NCBI GenBank assembly: GCA_947034885.2
Contig: OX344749.2
Location: forward strand, 48,141,682 to 48,205,681
Source: Thuidium tamariscinum
Lineage: Eukaryota > Streptophyta > Bryopsida > Hypnales > Thuidiaceae
Reading direction: 5' to 3'
Length of the DNA: 64,000 bases
A program made the translations under genes and the position numbers. Shown in pieces: positions 1-16,236 of the stretch. The notes beneath the pieces are model-generated. The model did no database searches. It was not told the DNA's origin and worked only from the letters and a program-made list of their open reading frames with translations. Position 1 is the stretch's first letter; each line of letters starts with the position of its first letter.

Positions 1-2064
1 CTACAAAGTTTGATTTCAATCAAACTCATAAATGCAACATTATAATATGAATGTAAATGGAACTTCAAAGAAGTACTCATTTGGGTTTAACTAAAATTGT
101 GCTTTGAGTGGTTCTTTTAGATACATACCATGTTGGGAAAATTGGCATCCTATGCTCGTTTTGAAGGTAACTAGTTCCACATGCAAGAATACAAGTCTTG
201 TATTTTTAGGGCCTAAAATGAGTGAGGAAATGGTCTTGCAATAGTGATTGTTTCATTGTTAAATTTCAAAAAACATGAGAAAATAAAAGATTTGCCACAA
301 ATTTAGAGCCAAAATTCAAGATCAATCATAGTAGAGTGAAAAGACATAAGAAAAGATGTACTATACAATACGAGAAAAAATTGAGAAACGGCTCAAATCC
401 AAGTGCAAGATGTGTATTCTAGTGGTTGTTTTTAGACACAAACCATGAAGAGCTAAAAAACACATGCCTTGACCTCATTGACTAGAATTCCTTATTTGAT
501 AATTTTTTTAATTCTTTACCACTAAACCTCCTTTGCTTTGGAAATTTTTATAAATTCAATAGTCAATATTTTCTGTATGTGACTCGGTATGTGAATAAAC
601 CGCTTTATAGTTAACTTTCTTTTCTTGAGAATGAGCCCAAGAATAATTAACTTTTCACATTCCTAAGTCTAGAAGTGACCATTCTAAAAAAAATCAACCA
701 TATTATGGTCAATGACAATTTGAAGGATTAATGACGAAAAAGTCTAAATTGGGCCTTAATTAGATTTTTTGAGCAGTTTTGAAGAGTTTATTTGGATATA
801 TTTTTAATCTATTTGAATAATTGTTCACTTAAAACTAATGCATGCAATGTTCTTCACTCAAGCTAATGATATAATAAAAGCTTCCATTTAGATTATTTTT
901 TCTATAATATGAGCAATCAAAGTTTATAGTTTAAAATCATGAATTCTTTGTATGTAAAGGGTTAATGAACCCTTATGATTTTAGTAACTAGCTTCAAATC
1001 AAATGCCAATTAATTTGGTGTGTTTAAAGATAAAAAGATAAATTCTTTATACAAGTGGGCTAATGGTAGGTAAAAACATCCATGAGGGATATGTGAATTA
1101 AGATTAATCAAAATTCAACCATTCATATCTAAGTCAAAACAAAGGAATTATGCTCAAAATAGAATTTTGAGCATAATTTTTTTCGAAATTTTAATGTTCA
1201 AAATAGAATTTTTAGACCTCATTTTAGGATAGTAGAATGTCTTTTTCTCAATAAAAGTTTAAAAATAATTGGAGAATTCAATTCTATTTTATTTTCATAA
1301 ACTCATTTGAAGTTTAGAGCCTCCAAAAAAAGTTATAGAGAAAATTCAAAGAAGGTGTTAGAAAATTTCGAAAAAAATACCCCTTCCACCCCTTCTGTGA
1401 AATTTGTCTTTAATTTTTAGCTGTAGTGTCAAAACTCAAGCAAATTATTAAAATAAAATTTAACTTTGTTTCCTTTCTTTTATGTTTCAAAGTTTTCTAA
1501 GAAAACCCGTTCTACTATTTATAAATGAGATCTAAAATTTTGCTTGAAGGATTTTCTTATGTTTTGATGATGAGAAGTCAAGCTTTCATCTTCAAATTAT
1601 TCTATATCCTTTGAGGATTCATCGTCGACACTTGCTTTCATTATAAAAATAACCTCTTCATCCTTCACTCTTACCCAATGTCAATGAAGTATATTAAGTC
1701 TTTCACATTGCCTTCAAAATTTTTTTTTGATGGTGGATGATATTTAGATCATTTTAGACTTTATTTCTGACAACCTGGTTAGAATTCAAGGTGCATTATA
1801 TTCCAAGGTGATCAATAATGAATTGGACCTCCAATACTCAAATTTTGAGCTATTCTAGACACTAACAACTATTTGACTTTTGAATGTAATGTGAGGAGTA
1901 TCAAGGAAAGAAATAATAAAAATGAAAGATAAAATGTAAGATTTGGGGTCCATAAAGGGTTTTTGTCAACTTCCAAAGGCTTGATTTGTCTTCTATTATT
2001 GAATTTCAATTTTCCAATTAAAATTCTAATTTCTCTAAATTTATAAAAATAATCTCCCTTAAAT
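1..2064. other. AT-rich intergenic DNA, no gene seen
   Basis: No open reading frame here resembles a known protein, and both strands are dense in stop codons. Around 1200-1400 the text is loosely similar to the segments near 17450-17550 and 43620-43720 (phrases such as 'tccataacttttga' and 'caaagaaggt'), so it is probably an old copy of the same dispersed repeat. I see nothing else that can be named. Confidence 0.6.
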
Positions 2065-3960
2065 TATGAAGCCATTTAAATTACAGTCACAAACATCCTA
2101 TAAGCAACCTAAGACCACCATTCCATGTACCTATTGGCTCTTGAGTATCCACCAATTAAGGACTAGCATGTTATATACATTGGAGTTATTGCTTAAAGTC
2201 TTGAGGCCTTTTTTTCCATCAAAATCCACTCAAAATTGCCATTTCTATTGCAAGGAGAAAATACTTTAAAGTTGTATTTTTTTTACAAATCTCACTATAA
2301 GATCTTATACTAGACTATTGTAAAAATATGTGGAAGAAATCTCCAAAAATTTGACCACATAGATTGTAAGATCTTTACATATGAAGTGAAAGAAACTCGT
2401 TTTTTTTCACTTTACTCAACTAGATTTGTTTGCTTCAAATCTACTCAACTTATAAATTTGCACTATAGATTTTGATTTTCTATTTCTTTTATTGAATATT
2501 GAACTGAAAATCCAATGGCAAAAATTTCAAGAAAAAAACCCTTAATTTACATTCATTAAAATATTATTGAAGAGAACTAGATCTAAAATTGAATGAAAAA
2601 TCAAATTGTTAATAGTTCTAAGGTAGAATTGAAGCACCATCATTGTAATGGTGAGATTGTTTTAACAAAAAAGCTATATCCTATCTAACAATATTTTGTG
2701 AAATTTAAAAAAAAATTGCATTCAGATATGAATTTTGTAAGTCATGTTTTCAAAAAGATGCTGACATTGTCTCTAAAACAAGATTGTTCATAAATTTTGT
2801 ATTACTAGTCCACATAAAATGGGACAAAGTTTCAAATGTAGGCAAAAATATAATCATTGAGAAAAATATATTAAAAAATCAAAAAAATCAATATTTTGTT
2901 ATATTTTTTGGATGTCCCTCAAGTTGTTTTTGGACTAAGGATGGCATAACTTTCATTCACAAGCACCAATTGAAATACAAATTATATCCATAGTAAGCTA
3001 TTAGATTTTCTATCTTCAATAAAAGTTTAAAAAATTTAGGTCAAAAATTGAGATCACATATGCCTACCCCAAACCCCAATAATTCCTTAATCCTTATAGT
3101 GACTTTTAGACTTTGGAGGTTAATGTACTCAAAGTGTGAGGAAAATAATTAAATAGATTTGGGTGAGTCCTACAGTGGGGATGGGGCCACAAGTTAGATG
3201 GCCAGAATAGGAAAATGGCAAAGATACCTTGTCTAAATGAGTTAGCAATCCTCTCTATGGAGGATTCAAGTCAAAAGCAAAAAAATTATGAGCACTCTTA
3301 TTAATCAAAAGCTTAGAATTGCTAAGAAAAGTGTTCTATTGGTTTTGTCTATTGTAAGCACAAAGCCTCAATGTCTTGTCTTCTAGTTTGTATTTTGAAT
3401 TGTAAGACAACAATCCAAGTACAATGCATGTCATAGTGTATTAGAGCAAAGATTTTTCTAGATGGTGATTTTAAAATAAATTTGGATATTTTGGAAAACA
3501 TTTGCCTATTTTGAGTGAATACAAACTCTAGGAAAGTCTATGCAATGGTTTTTGAAACTAGGATGGTTTTACAACATTTAGACAAATGTACACAACTTTG
3601 GATGACAACATTTTTCACCTATCATCTATAAATTTCCTAATGAACTTAACTTCAAGTGTCCAATTGAGATCTCTAGGAAATAGATTGGGTCAGTAGAATA
3701 GAGATACTTTGATGTTTTTCAAATGAGGATGACTTTACAACACTCAAATGAATGTACATAATTTTGAATAAAAATATTTTTCACCTCTCATCTATGAATT
3801 TATGTATGAGTATAACTTCAAATGTCCAAATGACATTGCAAATTATAATTATTTCCTCAGAAAGTTGCAAATAAATTCTCTAGCTTAAAGCTATTATAGT
3901 GTAAAATGTATATAGAATTACCTTTCATAAGTTTTGCATCTATGAATCTTAGGATTATTA
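2065..3960 (+). repeat. Dispersed repeat R, copy 1 (split by a TTAA element)
   Basis: Positions 2065-2192 and 3124-3960 together match copy 2 at 5640-6390, and the first part also matches copy 3 at 53085-53568. Shared landmarks are the 'cataaacatcct' start, the 'ccattccat..acctatt' phrase, 'gattttaaaataaattt' and a terminal stretch with 'caacactcaaatgaatgtacataa'. The last stretch occurs twice within copy 1 (about 3545-3690 and 3717-3960), so this copy carries an internal tandem duplication. The block is interrupted at 2197-3119 by a TTAA-flanked element. No coding capacity is recognised; it could be the remains of a retroelement or of a larger non-autonomous DNA element. Confidence 0.6.
2197..3119 (+). 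mobile_element. TTAA-flanked element, D subtype, decayed copy
   Basis: This 923-bp segment is flanked by TTAA at 2193-2196 and 3120-3123. Its interior resembles the better preserved element at 53573-54481, including the early 'gaggcctttttt' stretch, a 'gtggaagaaat' stretch and an 'ataacttt.attcacaagcacc' stretch. Its ends have drifted (left AGTCTTGAGGCC, right GACTTTGGAGG). It sits inside dispersed repeat R, whose uninterrupted copy runs straight across the matching point near 5757. No transposase is encoded. Confidence 0.55.
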
Positions 3961-5639
3961 CTCCTTTTGTCTTGAACTAAATCTAGGGTTTATTTGAAAT
4001 GGATAAATTAATGCATGAGCTACCCTTATTTTTAGGACATTGCATAGTTTTTGTAACTTCTACTTAACCCTAATAGGCTTGAAAAAATAGAAGTCAATAG
4101 TGAAGTGGCACATGTTAAAATCAAGCAATGAAATCAACGAACTTTTGTTCTTTTGGGAATTGCTCCAATGGTATTAATTTTGATTATTCTCCAAGCAATG
4201 TTGGTGCAATGACATCTATTGATGTCTTCTACAATCAATCCTAACAATGTCATGTGATTCAACTTTAAGAAATTCTCATCAAGAGATTTGTTGATAGTAG
4301 TTTTTATAGAATTGTGTGTTTAATTCTTTGCCTTTATTTGGTTAGAGGTTGCATTTCAATTTCCTTTGCAAGGATGAAATTCCTATATAGTATGGTATGA
4401 GTAGATGTTTTTGCTTATAGGTCTTCAGACTAGCTTTAGTTATTCTATACAAAGTTGCGGAGAGCCAATTTTGAATTTAATTTGAGACAAGTACAAGTGG
4501 AAAATATGGATTTATTTCAAGAAAGAGGGAGTGCCATTTGTAAATGAATGGCAAATTTTGGATAAAAATGTGCACATTCTAGAGTGAAAATGCTTTCATT
4601 CATCTTTGAATTATCTTTACTTCAACAAATAAGAAATTTTTGCTAAGAAAGACAACTCTTCCAAATGCTAATGTCTCTTCAAGAAATAATGTATTGACAT
4701 AATAAACGACAAATATTTATTTTGCTTTATCATATTAAGAGAATTTAAGATTGGTTGGATATAAATATACCAAATAGAGAAAACAACTAACACCCTTCCA
4801 AAAACAAGAGACTCTTTGGACATGATGGAGTTCTACAATGCCAAAGAGGATGCTTTTGTACTATGTGATTGCCCTTCTTTAGGTGTGAACAATTGAAAAG
4901 TTGTACCATAATTTAATCCAATTGTACAGTTGGAATTTAACTTCTTAGAAATGCCCAAAGGGACTCTTCCCTCTAAAATCACTCTAAACTAAAATGAAAG
5001 CGGCATATCTCCTTTTCATATCATTTAGAAAAAAACTAATAGCGAGATCTTTTTCATTATTACTTAAGCTTCCAATTTTCAAAGACTTTGACTGTATGGA
5101 TTTTAAAATGTCATTAATCAATGTGTAATTTTTGAAAAAATAGCATTCTTTTTCTTCAAGAATAATAATTTTAGTGTCCATTCTATAGTTTTCTACCAAA
5201 AATAATATTCCATTTTTGACAAATGGAAAGATGAATAGTTAAGAACATATGCACCAAATTTCACAAAGATTGTTTTTAAAGACTTGCAATCATGTGAGGT
5301 ACTTTTAGAAAATAAAATTTTACTTGACTATGACTATTGATAGCTTGCTCCAACTATCAACCCCTTGCCCACCTATAGAGTTTTTTTGAAATGGCCTTTG
5401 ATTGGTTAGATTTATTTTTCAAAACTATCTACATTGAACATTTTTTGGAGTGCTTGACTTGGAAAATCACTAAAAGCAAAGTTTTTTTCACAATCAAATG
5501 TTTTTTCAACTATAGAAAGAATATTTTGAGTGCGTATGATTCTTTTTCCAAATTAAACGAAAGTAGAGAATTACAATTTCCTCTTTAATATTCTAATTTT
5601 ATGAGTTTTTGAAGTAGTTCGTCCTAGATTTTAAAAATC
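3961..5639. other. AT-rich intergenic DNA, no gene seen
   Basis: The only open frames are short (up to about 71 codons), AT-biased and unlike any protein I know. No tRNA-like fold or convincing inverted-repeat ends were found by eye. Confidence 0.55.
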
Positions 5640-6390
5640 TTTCATCATTGGAGTCATAAACATCTTGAATACAAACTTTAAGTGCCATTCCATATACCTA
5701 TTAATACTCATTAATAAGCATCTGCCAATCACTAACATGTTACTCTATTTGGAATTATTGTACTAAAATTGTCTCCAAAGTAAATGAATTTGGATGAGTT
5801 TTTATAGAGCTAAGATGGGACCAAAAGTCAAATGGTAGAAATAAGTTGGTCTACTATACCTAATTGAAATTAGCAATCTTTCCACATAGAGTCCAAGTCA
5901 AGAAAATAAAAAATACTTAAAAGTACCCAAAAAATACATAATATTTTTTTGGATTTGTTAGAGCATAAAGCATGTCATTGATTGGATGACACCCTAGACC
6001 ATATCTTAAATTGTAAGCCAGTAATTTTAGCAGGATGTATGTTTAGAGCAAGGATTTTATTTGTGGTGATTTTGAAAATAAATTTATGTATTCTAAAACA
6101 TGCTCTCCTATTTTGTTTGGACACAATCTATAGAAAGTATGCATTGATGGTATTTCAAATGAAGATGATATTACAACACTCAAATGAATGTACATAATTT
6201 GGGATAAAAACATTTTTCACCTATCCATCTATGAATTTACTTAAGAATATACCTTCAAATGTCCAAGTGAGATTACAATTTATAATTATTTCCTTGGAAA
6301 ATTGGAAATAAACTCTCTGCTTTAAAGCAATTACTAACAGTTTAAAATGTACACAGCATTACATTTCATGAATTTTGAATCTATGAATCC
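5640..6390 (+). repeat. Dispersed repeat R, copy 2
   Basis: It matches copy 1 over most of its length without the 923-bp insertion found there. The best match is 6150-6385 against 3717-3955, including 'caacactcaaatgaatgtacataa' and 'ttataattatttcct'. It ends where base composition changes and the 3' flank of the GDSL gene begins, so it marks the edge of gene island 1. Confidence 0.6.
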
Positions 6391-6766
6391 CAAGATAATC
6401 ATACATGCTGCCAATGTCAACACTCCTCTTCAGACCGAGGTGAAATTTGGGTACCAAGCAATGGGCCAGTGCTGTTTGAAAAACCATTTGAAAACGAGAG
6501 AAATAAACAAGTAAATCGGCTTCACTCCAGACCAACATGATTCTACCCAGAAATTTTCTCTGAGTGTGCTCTCCCTCAAATTCGAGACTAACAAGAATTT
6601 GTGTTGACTGTAAGTTAGACAGCAAATCTAATCAGCAGACCCTTGTAAGTTTCCTTCACACAATCAGTTTGATCAGTCGGTGTAATCCCAATCGTTTGAT
6701 CACGGCGGTAATATTTCCACCGCGGTTACCGCGGTTCTGAAGGATTGTATTGCAGCATCCGTCTGT
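6391..6766 (-). other. 3' flank / probable 3' UTR of the GDSL gene
   Basis: The composition is less AT-rich than the repeats to the left and this DNA lies directly after the GDSL stop codon, so it probably includes the 3' UTR. An 88-codon minus-strand frame is present but resembles nothing. At 6718-6736 two CCGCGG palindromes stand three bases apart (CCGCGGTTACCGCGG) and could form a strong hairpin in the transcript tail. No unambiguous poly(A) signal was found. Confidence 0.45.
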
Positions 6767-10391
<3,625 letters not shown>

Positions 10392-10516
10392 AGCTCAATG
10401 TGCCAGACCCTCGGCCAGACCTTGGCAATTGGAGCTCGAGGGCTTCTCCCCAATGCCTGCAGCTATATTCTTGCTGCCTGCGAAACAAAGAGAACTCACT
10501 GATACATTAGAGGGCT
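10392..10516 (-). promoter_or_regulatory. Probable 5' UTR and core promoter of the GDSL gene
   Basis: Directly upstream of the ATG on the minus strand. A TATA-like TATAAGAG lies at about 10516-10523, some 130 bases before the start codon, which would place transcription initiation near 10490. This is inferred from position and one motif only. Confidence 0.35.
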
Positions 10517-10740
10517 CTTATATCAGAGTGTGCTACACGCACATTGCTTGCTTCGCTCACTCACACTGCCTGGCTGTGGAAAAAGAGCCGTATCTCTAGA
10601 TATGTGCCGCACATCACTTGATTCTTACACGCACGGTACAAGTGAAAAACAAGTCCCTGATGGAAAAAGCTTATATCATGATCTATTACGCATTACTTGC
10701 TCCTTACACTCACGTTTCCTGTGAGAAAAAAAGCAATGAT
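10517..10740. repeat. Degenerate ~75-bp tandem repeat upstream of the GDSL gene
   Basis: Three similar units start near 10518, 10591 and 10671. Units 1 and 3 share TTATATCA, a GCA.TTGCTTGC-like stretch, a CAC block and CCTG followed by an A-rich tract. Unit 2 is more diverged but keeps the order (cacttga, cttacac, gcac, gatggaaaaagc). A weak fourth trace lies near 10850-10915. The array coincides with the likely promoter, so the TATA-like TTATATCA (ATATAA on the gene strand) is itself repeated. Confidence 0.55.
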
Positions 10741-12420
10741 AGAAGCTAAAATTAGGATATGCTGAACATTGTCCCTCAGTCTCACTCTTGCTGCATCTGG
10801 AAAAGCAGCTCTGAAGAGCCACGATGGAGTTTTGTAATGGCATTTGCAAGGGATTCAGGTCTTTTCATCAGAATATGCTATACACTGCGCCGTGAGTGAA
10901 ATGAAAAAGCGCTTGGGGACAATTTCAACTACCTTTCACATCATTTTTTGTAATGGAAATTATGAGTACTCTTGTGAGATCTACCCACCCACCCACCCAG
11001 CTTCAATGTGAACAGAGAACGATTTGGAATCGAGATGGGTGGTCGCGAGAGAGGATGACATAACTTAGTTGGTACAAATTAAACAGCCACGCACAACTGA
11101 TTTGGCATGAGTTTCGATCGACATAATTACAGCTTGCAAGGAAGTGCTGGTCGGTGTGATCCCAACGGAACCCAATGGAGTTGAGTAGTGCTGATTAATT
11201 TTGTAATTCTGAGTATGGATGGAGTAGCATCGCAAGGACCGGATAAGCTTGTTCAAGTGGTAGGAGCGGCACGAGAAGGTCAGTGGACATAATGTCTAGA
11301 CGCAAGTTGTCCTCCTCGGAATGATTCGTGTACTTTTGGCAGCATTAAGTGGCTCGTGTTGAAACACAAATGTCATGGAACACAATGCTATTGAAATAAA
11401 GCTGAAAGGAAAGGATTAGACTGACGGACGGATACCTCATGATTGATCAGAGAGACAACGATCCAAGCAGTTCGGATCGACGAGCGTTTCCATTTCCTTC
11501 AATTCGCTGGGCGATCTCATTGCTCATGGATCGAATCAAAGGTTCTGCGATCGAGTTTTGATATTTCGACAGTATTTCATGACTCTGGATTGTGGGACAG
11601 AGTATCTCAAGTATGTAACCCACAATAGAGCATGCAATAACTGAAGACTAAAGGTCGACCCAATGAAGTAGAAGCAGTGTCCCCACACACACACACACTA
11701 GATTTGCTTTTCTTTGCTGACACAATCTCTTTCTTGTTTCAAGTGAGATGTTGTGCACCTGAGGATTCGATATAATTACAACAGTGATTATAACATAGGT
11801 TACGTAAGTCATTAATTTGATCTCAGAATATCAATTATGAGGCTCATTGAGCAGGACGGCCTAAACCGCCTCAGGCAATGAAAGTCGGTGCCTATCGAAA
11901 TCATGAGTTGCTTGCTCTTCACTGAATTTGTCAAGTGCTTCACAGGAAGAGTCGGGTCCCTCAATGAACTTGTCTCTCTCACTGATCCATAGTTTGTTTC
12001 CAGTGTGCGCATTATTGACACTGCATTTGTCCCCAAATTCTAACTGGGATCGAGCATTACTAGCAGACAATTAAGCCACCCTCTCTATTTTGATATGAAA
12101 AAAAATTGGAAATAAACAGGCTGGGGAAAAATAATGAGACAAATTTGAGGCTGAAGAGTTGCGGACACGATAGGGAAACTCCCTCCTGGCTTCCACGAAA
12201 AATCAACCTCAATAGAACCAATCACCCAGACTCCTTCAATCATATCGTTCTGGAGTTTGTTGCTTAGATCGTGTCAGTCAGTCATAATTTAACCCCGAAG
12301 TCCACTTTCTGGACGATGTACAGAATGAACCTGACCAGATTTCTTTCTTTCTCATTACAGCTTGGATGAAAGTCATCCTCATATCAAGAGTCTTATCCAA
12401 GTGGTGTTACTAGAGCACAT
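10741..12420. other. Unique gene-like DNA upstream of the GDSL gene, unassigned
   Basis: This stretch is less AT-rich than the repeat land beyond 12420 and I found no copy of it elsewhere in the window. Open frames reach about 74 codons, for example on the minus strand at 12070-11861 and 12036-11812; neither resembles a known family and no splice chain joins them convincingly. It may be extended promoter, a 5' UTR exon or a non-coding transcript. Minor simple repeats are (ACCC)n near 10983 and (CA)n near 11684. Confidence 0.45.
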
Positions 12421-12889
12421 CTTTTTCTAAATTTACAAATGTGGAAGTATTCCAAGTGGTTGACTTGCATTGACTCTAGTTCAAACTTGGAATTGCAAAA
12501 ATGAGGTCATAGAATTGAACAACACAAAAATTCCAAAAAATCACCATGTCAAGAGAACCTCATTTCAAGTCTTGTCCAACAAAATTTACTCAAAAAATGA
12601 CAACATTTTGCTTGTAATTGAATTTAGAAGGAATTTAAAATTTTTCCTTTAAAAAATTATAGAAAAATGTTGGTTATAGCATTAGTGAATCTAACCTTAT
12701 GGATAGAATCTAAAACTCAAACTCTACAACTTTTATTTGCACCTCAATTCCAAAAAAAATCTTTCAAATAATACATTATAATGATTTTTTTGAAATCGTC
12801 AATTCTGTAGATGAATCTAGACGCTTAGGGGTTAATCCACAAACTTCACAGTTCTCAAAAATAATTTGAAAGCTAAAACCAAAGGGCTG

Positions 12890-13440
12890 AAATTAATTTT
12901 TATTAATAGTTGCTAATTTACTAGTGTGCCTTGGACCATTGTCATAGTCAAAATAAAAGTAAAAGTAAAATTTTCAATTTTTTTAATTCATGAATAACTT
13001 CAAAATTCATAACTTCCACATCCTAGGTTCAAACACCACAAATGCACCCTTCTTTGCTAAAAGCTTTCCAACAATACCTAGATTGCAATCAAAAGACACA
13101 TGGGCCTAAAGATTTAATAGTAACAAACAAACAAAGCAAAACAAAACAAATAGCCTAATTTAAGGTTTTGGCTAGTGCACCTTGTGTTGTTGTCACAGTT
13201 CAAATAAAGATAAAAGTAATTTTCTAATTTTTTAATTCTTAAAAACTTTGAAATTCAATATCATTTTTTGACATGAGCTTAAACTCTACAAATCAAAGCT
13301 CATGCAACCAAGTGTCCCAAGTGCTTTTAATTAGAGGAAGCACGGTCCAAAAGATCTCACTATAGCAAGCAAGCAAACAAAACAAAATAAGACAAACATA
13401 GAAATATCTAGACTATCTAAAAAGTATGGATGGATATCAT
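12890..13440 (+). repeat. Multi-unit dispersed repeat, direct arm
   Basis: Two adjacent units of about 245 bases share 'gttgtcacag/ttgtcatag', 'aataaaagtaaaagtaa', 'ttcataacttccaca' and a 'caagcaaacaaa' tail. The reverse complement of the same units appears at 15490-16080, making a wide inverted arrangement around about 2 kb of AT-rich DNA. A further copy lies at 41340-41740. Non-coding. Confidence 0.55.
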
Positions 13441-15480
13441 CACTTCAATTTTGTATAAGGATCAAATAGGCAAAGTTCAATTGGCATCATACTTAATTTA
13501 TTACATGATAGGGGACACCTACAAATGCACTAGATGTCTAAAAGTACCACCACTTGAATAGATATAGATATAGATAATCATCTTCTACATCAATACATAA
13601 CTTAAAGTTGAACAATTTAGATCATCTACCAAAAAAGACTTTCATCCTTCATAACTTTTGTATATGATATTCAAGTGATGCATTTTTTGGTTCATTGAAA
13701 TCTCTTTTTGTTTTGGTAGTTTGAATGTAATTATTTTGGAATGAGTCAAATAATTCATACCTTTAGGTTAGGTTGTTTGTTTAATATAGTGAAATTTCTA
13801 GGATCATATGTCCTCCCGTATGTCCTCTAGGCTTGCTTTTGATATTGTTATAAAGATATTTGCAAAGAAGGATACTTGGGCTTGGATTCATGGCGTTTGG
13901 CCATTTAGTGAGGAAAATATTGAATTTCAAATTTTTACATATTGAAAATTTAGAAAATTATTTTTTCACTTATTAAGAAGGGCTTGGCCATCACTTTTAA
14001 CATCCCAATGACTATAGGATACACTGACTAGTCTCTATACCTTGGGGAGATCACTCTTGGTTTTTTATAAAATTACGTGAATCAGAAGATAGGGTCCATT
14101 TAATTCAAAGGGAAAAAATTTGTATAATATGTAAGACTAATATAAGGTCATTGAAATGCTATGCATTTTATTATATATAAATTAGGCTATGTAAAAACAT
14201 CATGTAGTAAGAATTTTTGTTAATAAGGTAGCCTTAACAAATAGAAGTTATACAAATTTTTCATTGTACAATGACCTTAGATGCAAGTAGATAATTTCAT
14301 GTAGATGAAAAAAATGAACACAATCAAGGTGAAGAAATCTAGAATGAAGGGTATTTCACTAAAATTTTGCCATGATACCAATAGTGTACATGATTAAAAA
14401 TTAAGTATAAGTGTAAGACACTAACCATAAGTGATTGAAATTGCTTCATTCGACATGCATAAGGAGTTTACCTTAGTGGATTCAACAAACTAAAAATTGT
14501 ACAACATGAGGACAAAATTTATAGTCGATTTAACTTCAATATTTGAAGCCATATATGTTATATATAATCATATTGAATAGAATGTTTACAGAGTAGTTTC
14601 AATGGAGATTCTAGAGGTATTTTGTGTTAAACTTCTTCTTATTCTCTAAAGCATGGATGGTGTTTTAGAAGAGGAAAAGTCAAATAGCCAAATTTCAAAA
14701 GCAAATATGAAATTTTTCTTATTCTAAATCAACCTACAATGAAAGGAGGTTAAATGCATTAGCAATATATTAGTCATTTTTTGATGTTTTCTTGTGCAAT
14801 GAAGAAATTTTTAGATCTAAATTTTTGGATATTTAATCTACTATGTTGTCAATTTTTATATCTAAATTTATTCATTGAATTCCAAATTTAAATAAATTAG
14901 AAAAAAAAATTAGAATATGTGGGAAAAATTTAAAGAACTTTAACTTCATTGGTTGCAAAATAATAGAACTCAAAGTTAGAAGAAAATGTTTTTCTTAAGT
15001 TGTCCCAATATAGCTAACAAAGTTTTACTTCTCTTAGAATGTGAATTGAGAACTAAATTTTTTTAGAACACTTGAATGACATATTTTATTAGTTGCATAT
15101 ATGCCAAATTTTAAAAGACAACGAGTGTTTTTGCAAAAGATGTACCAAAGATGCCCAACCTACCAAGAAAATTTAGGAGACCATAACTCTGATTTGGATC
15201 CCTAGTTGAAAAAAAATTATATTTTCACTTAAAGGCATATATGTTCACATTGTCTGTTCCATTATAGGGTATTGAATAGATATTCACACCGTAATTTACA
15301 AAAAACTATAGGATATTGCATACATGTTCACATTGGAAATATGCCCTTCATAGCTTTTTATGTAAAAATATGGTCATCTTAAATTCAAGAATTAAGGTAA
15401 ATAGCCCCACATCAAATACCCTCTTTATTCAAGTGTATACCTTAAATAACAAGGAATAATCTCCCCAAACTCTATACCTT
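13441..15480. other. AT-rich DNA between two inverted repeat arms
   Basis: This is spacer between the arms at 12890-13440 and 15490-16080. A fragment near 13845-13945 (ggtatacttggg..catggcgtttggcc-like) resembles the right arm. No gene or RNA was recognised. Confidence 0.5.
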
Positions 15481-15489
15481 AAATGAAGT

Positions 15490-16080
15490 TGTTTGTTTTG
15501 TTTTGTTAGTTTAATACATTGTAAACTAAAAAATTGTGAATTCACAAGCAACATTCTTGGTACTATTGAAAAGCTCTTTGCAAGGAAGGTGCATGGACTT
15601 TGTTTTGTGGCATTTGGACCTACGGGAGGAAAGTTATTGAATTTCAAAGTTTTCATGGATTCAAGAATTCAATAGTGAATCATCTTTCATTTTGGAAAAG
15701 CCATAGCTTTCACATTACATGTTCAAACACTACAAAACAAAACCCTTGCACTCCTTTGTACCTCAAGTTCTCTATTTGTGTCAATTTCATGACATCTAAA
15801 CCTACAATGTGAAAGTTATGAATGTTTTTTATAATTCAAAAATTGAATTAATTTATCTTTTATTTTGGAGAAACCATAACTTTTACATTGCTTGATCAAA
15901 TGCTACAAAACAAAACCCGTGCACTTGTTTATGTATGAAATTTTTTTTGTACCATGAATGCAACCTCTCACTATATGCTGTAAAAATATTGAAATTCAAA
16001 GTTTTTATGGACTAAATTTTTTTGTATTTTTTACTTTTATTTTGGCTATGGCAACGGCACAGGGGCGGGCACACTCATAC
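15490..16080 (-). repeat. Multi-unit dispersed repeat, inverted arm
   Basis: Reverse-complement relatives of the units at 12890-13440 and direct relatives of 41340-41740. Three sub-units carry 'gtgcatggactttgttttgtgg', 'cccttgcactcc' and 'cccgtgcacttg' in succession. Short open frames here (up to 75 codons) fall in different frames in each unit and are not genes. Confidence 0.55.
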
Positions 16081-16236
16081 TATTAATAACTGAGACCAAT
16101 AGAGTGGTATTTAAGGTAGGTACACCCCAAATGGCACCTGACCTTAAAGCGCCATGTACAATGTGCATACATTTTCAAAATCAGTCATGTACCCAGATTG
16201 TAGATGGCGCTTTCAGAAACACACTTTGACTGTTAA

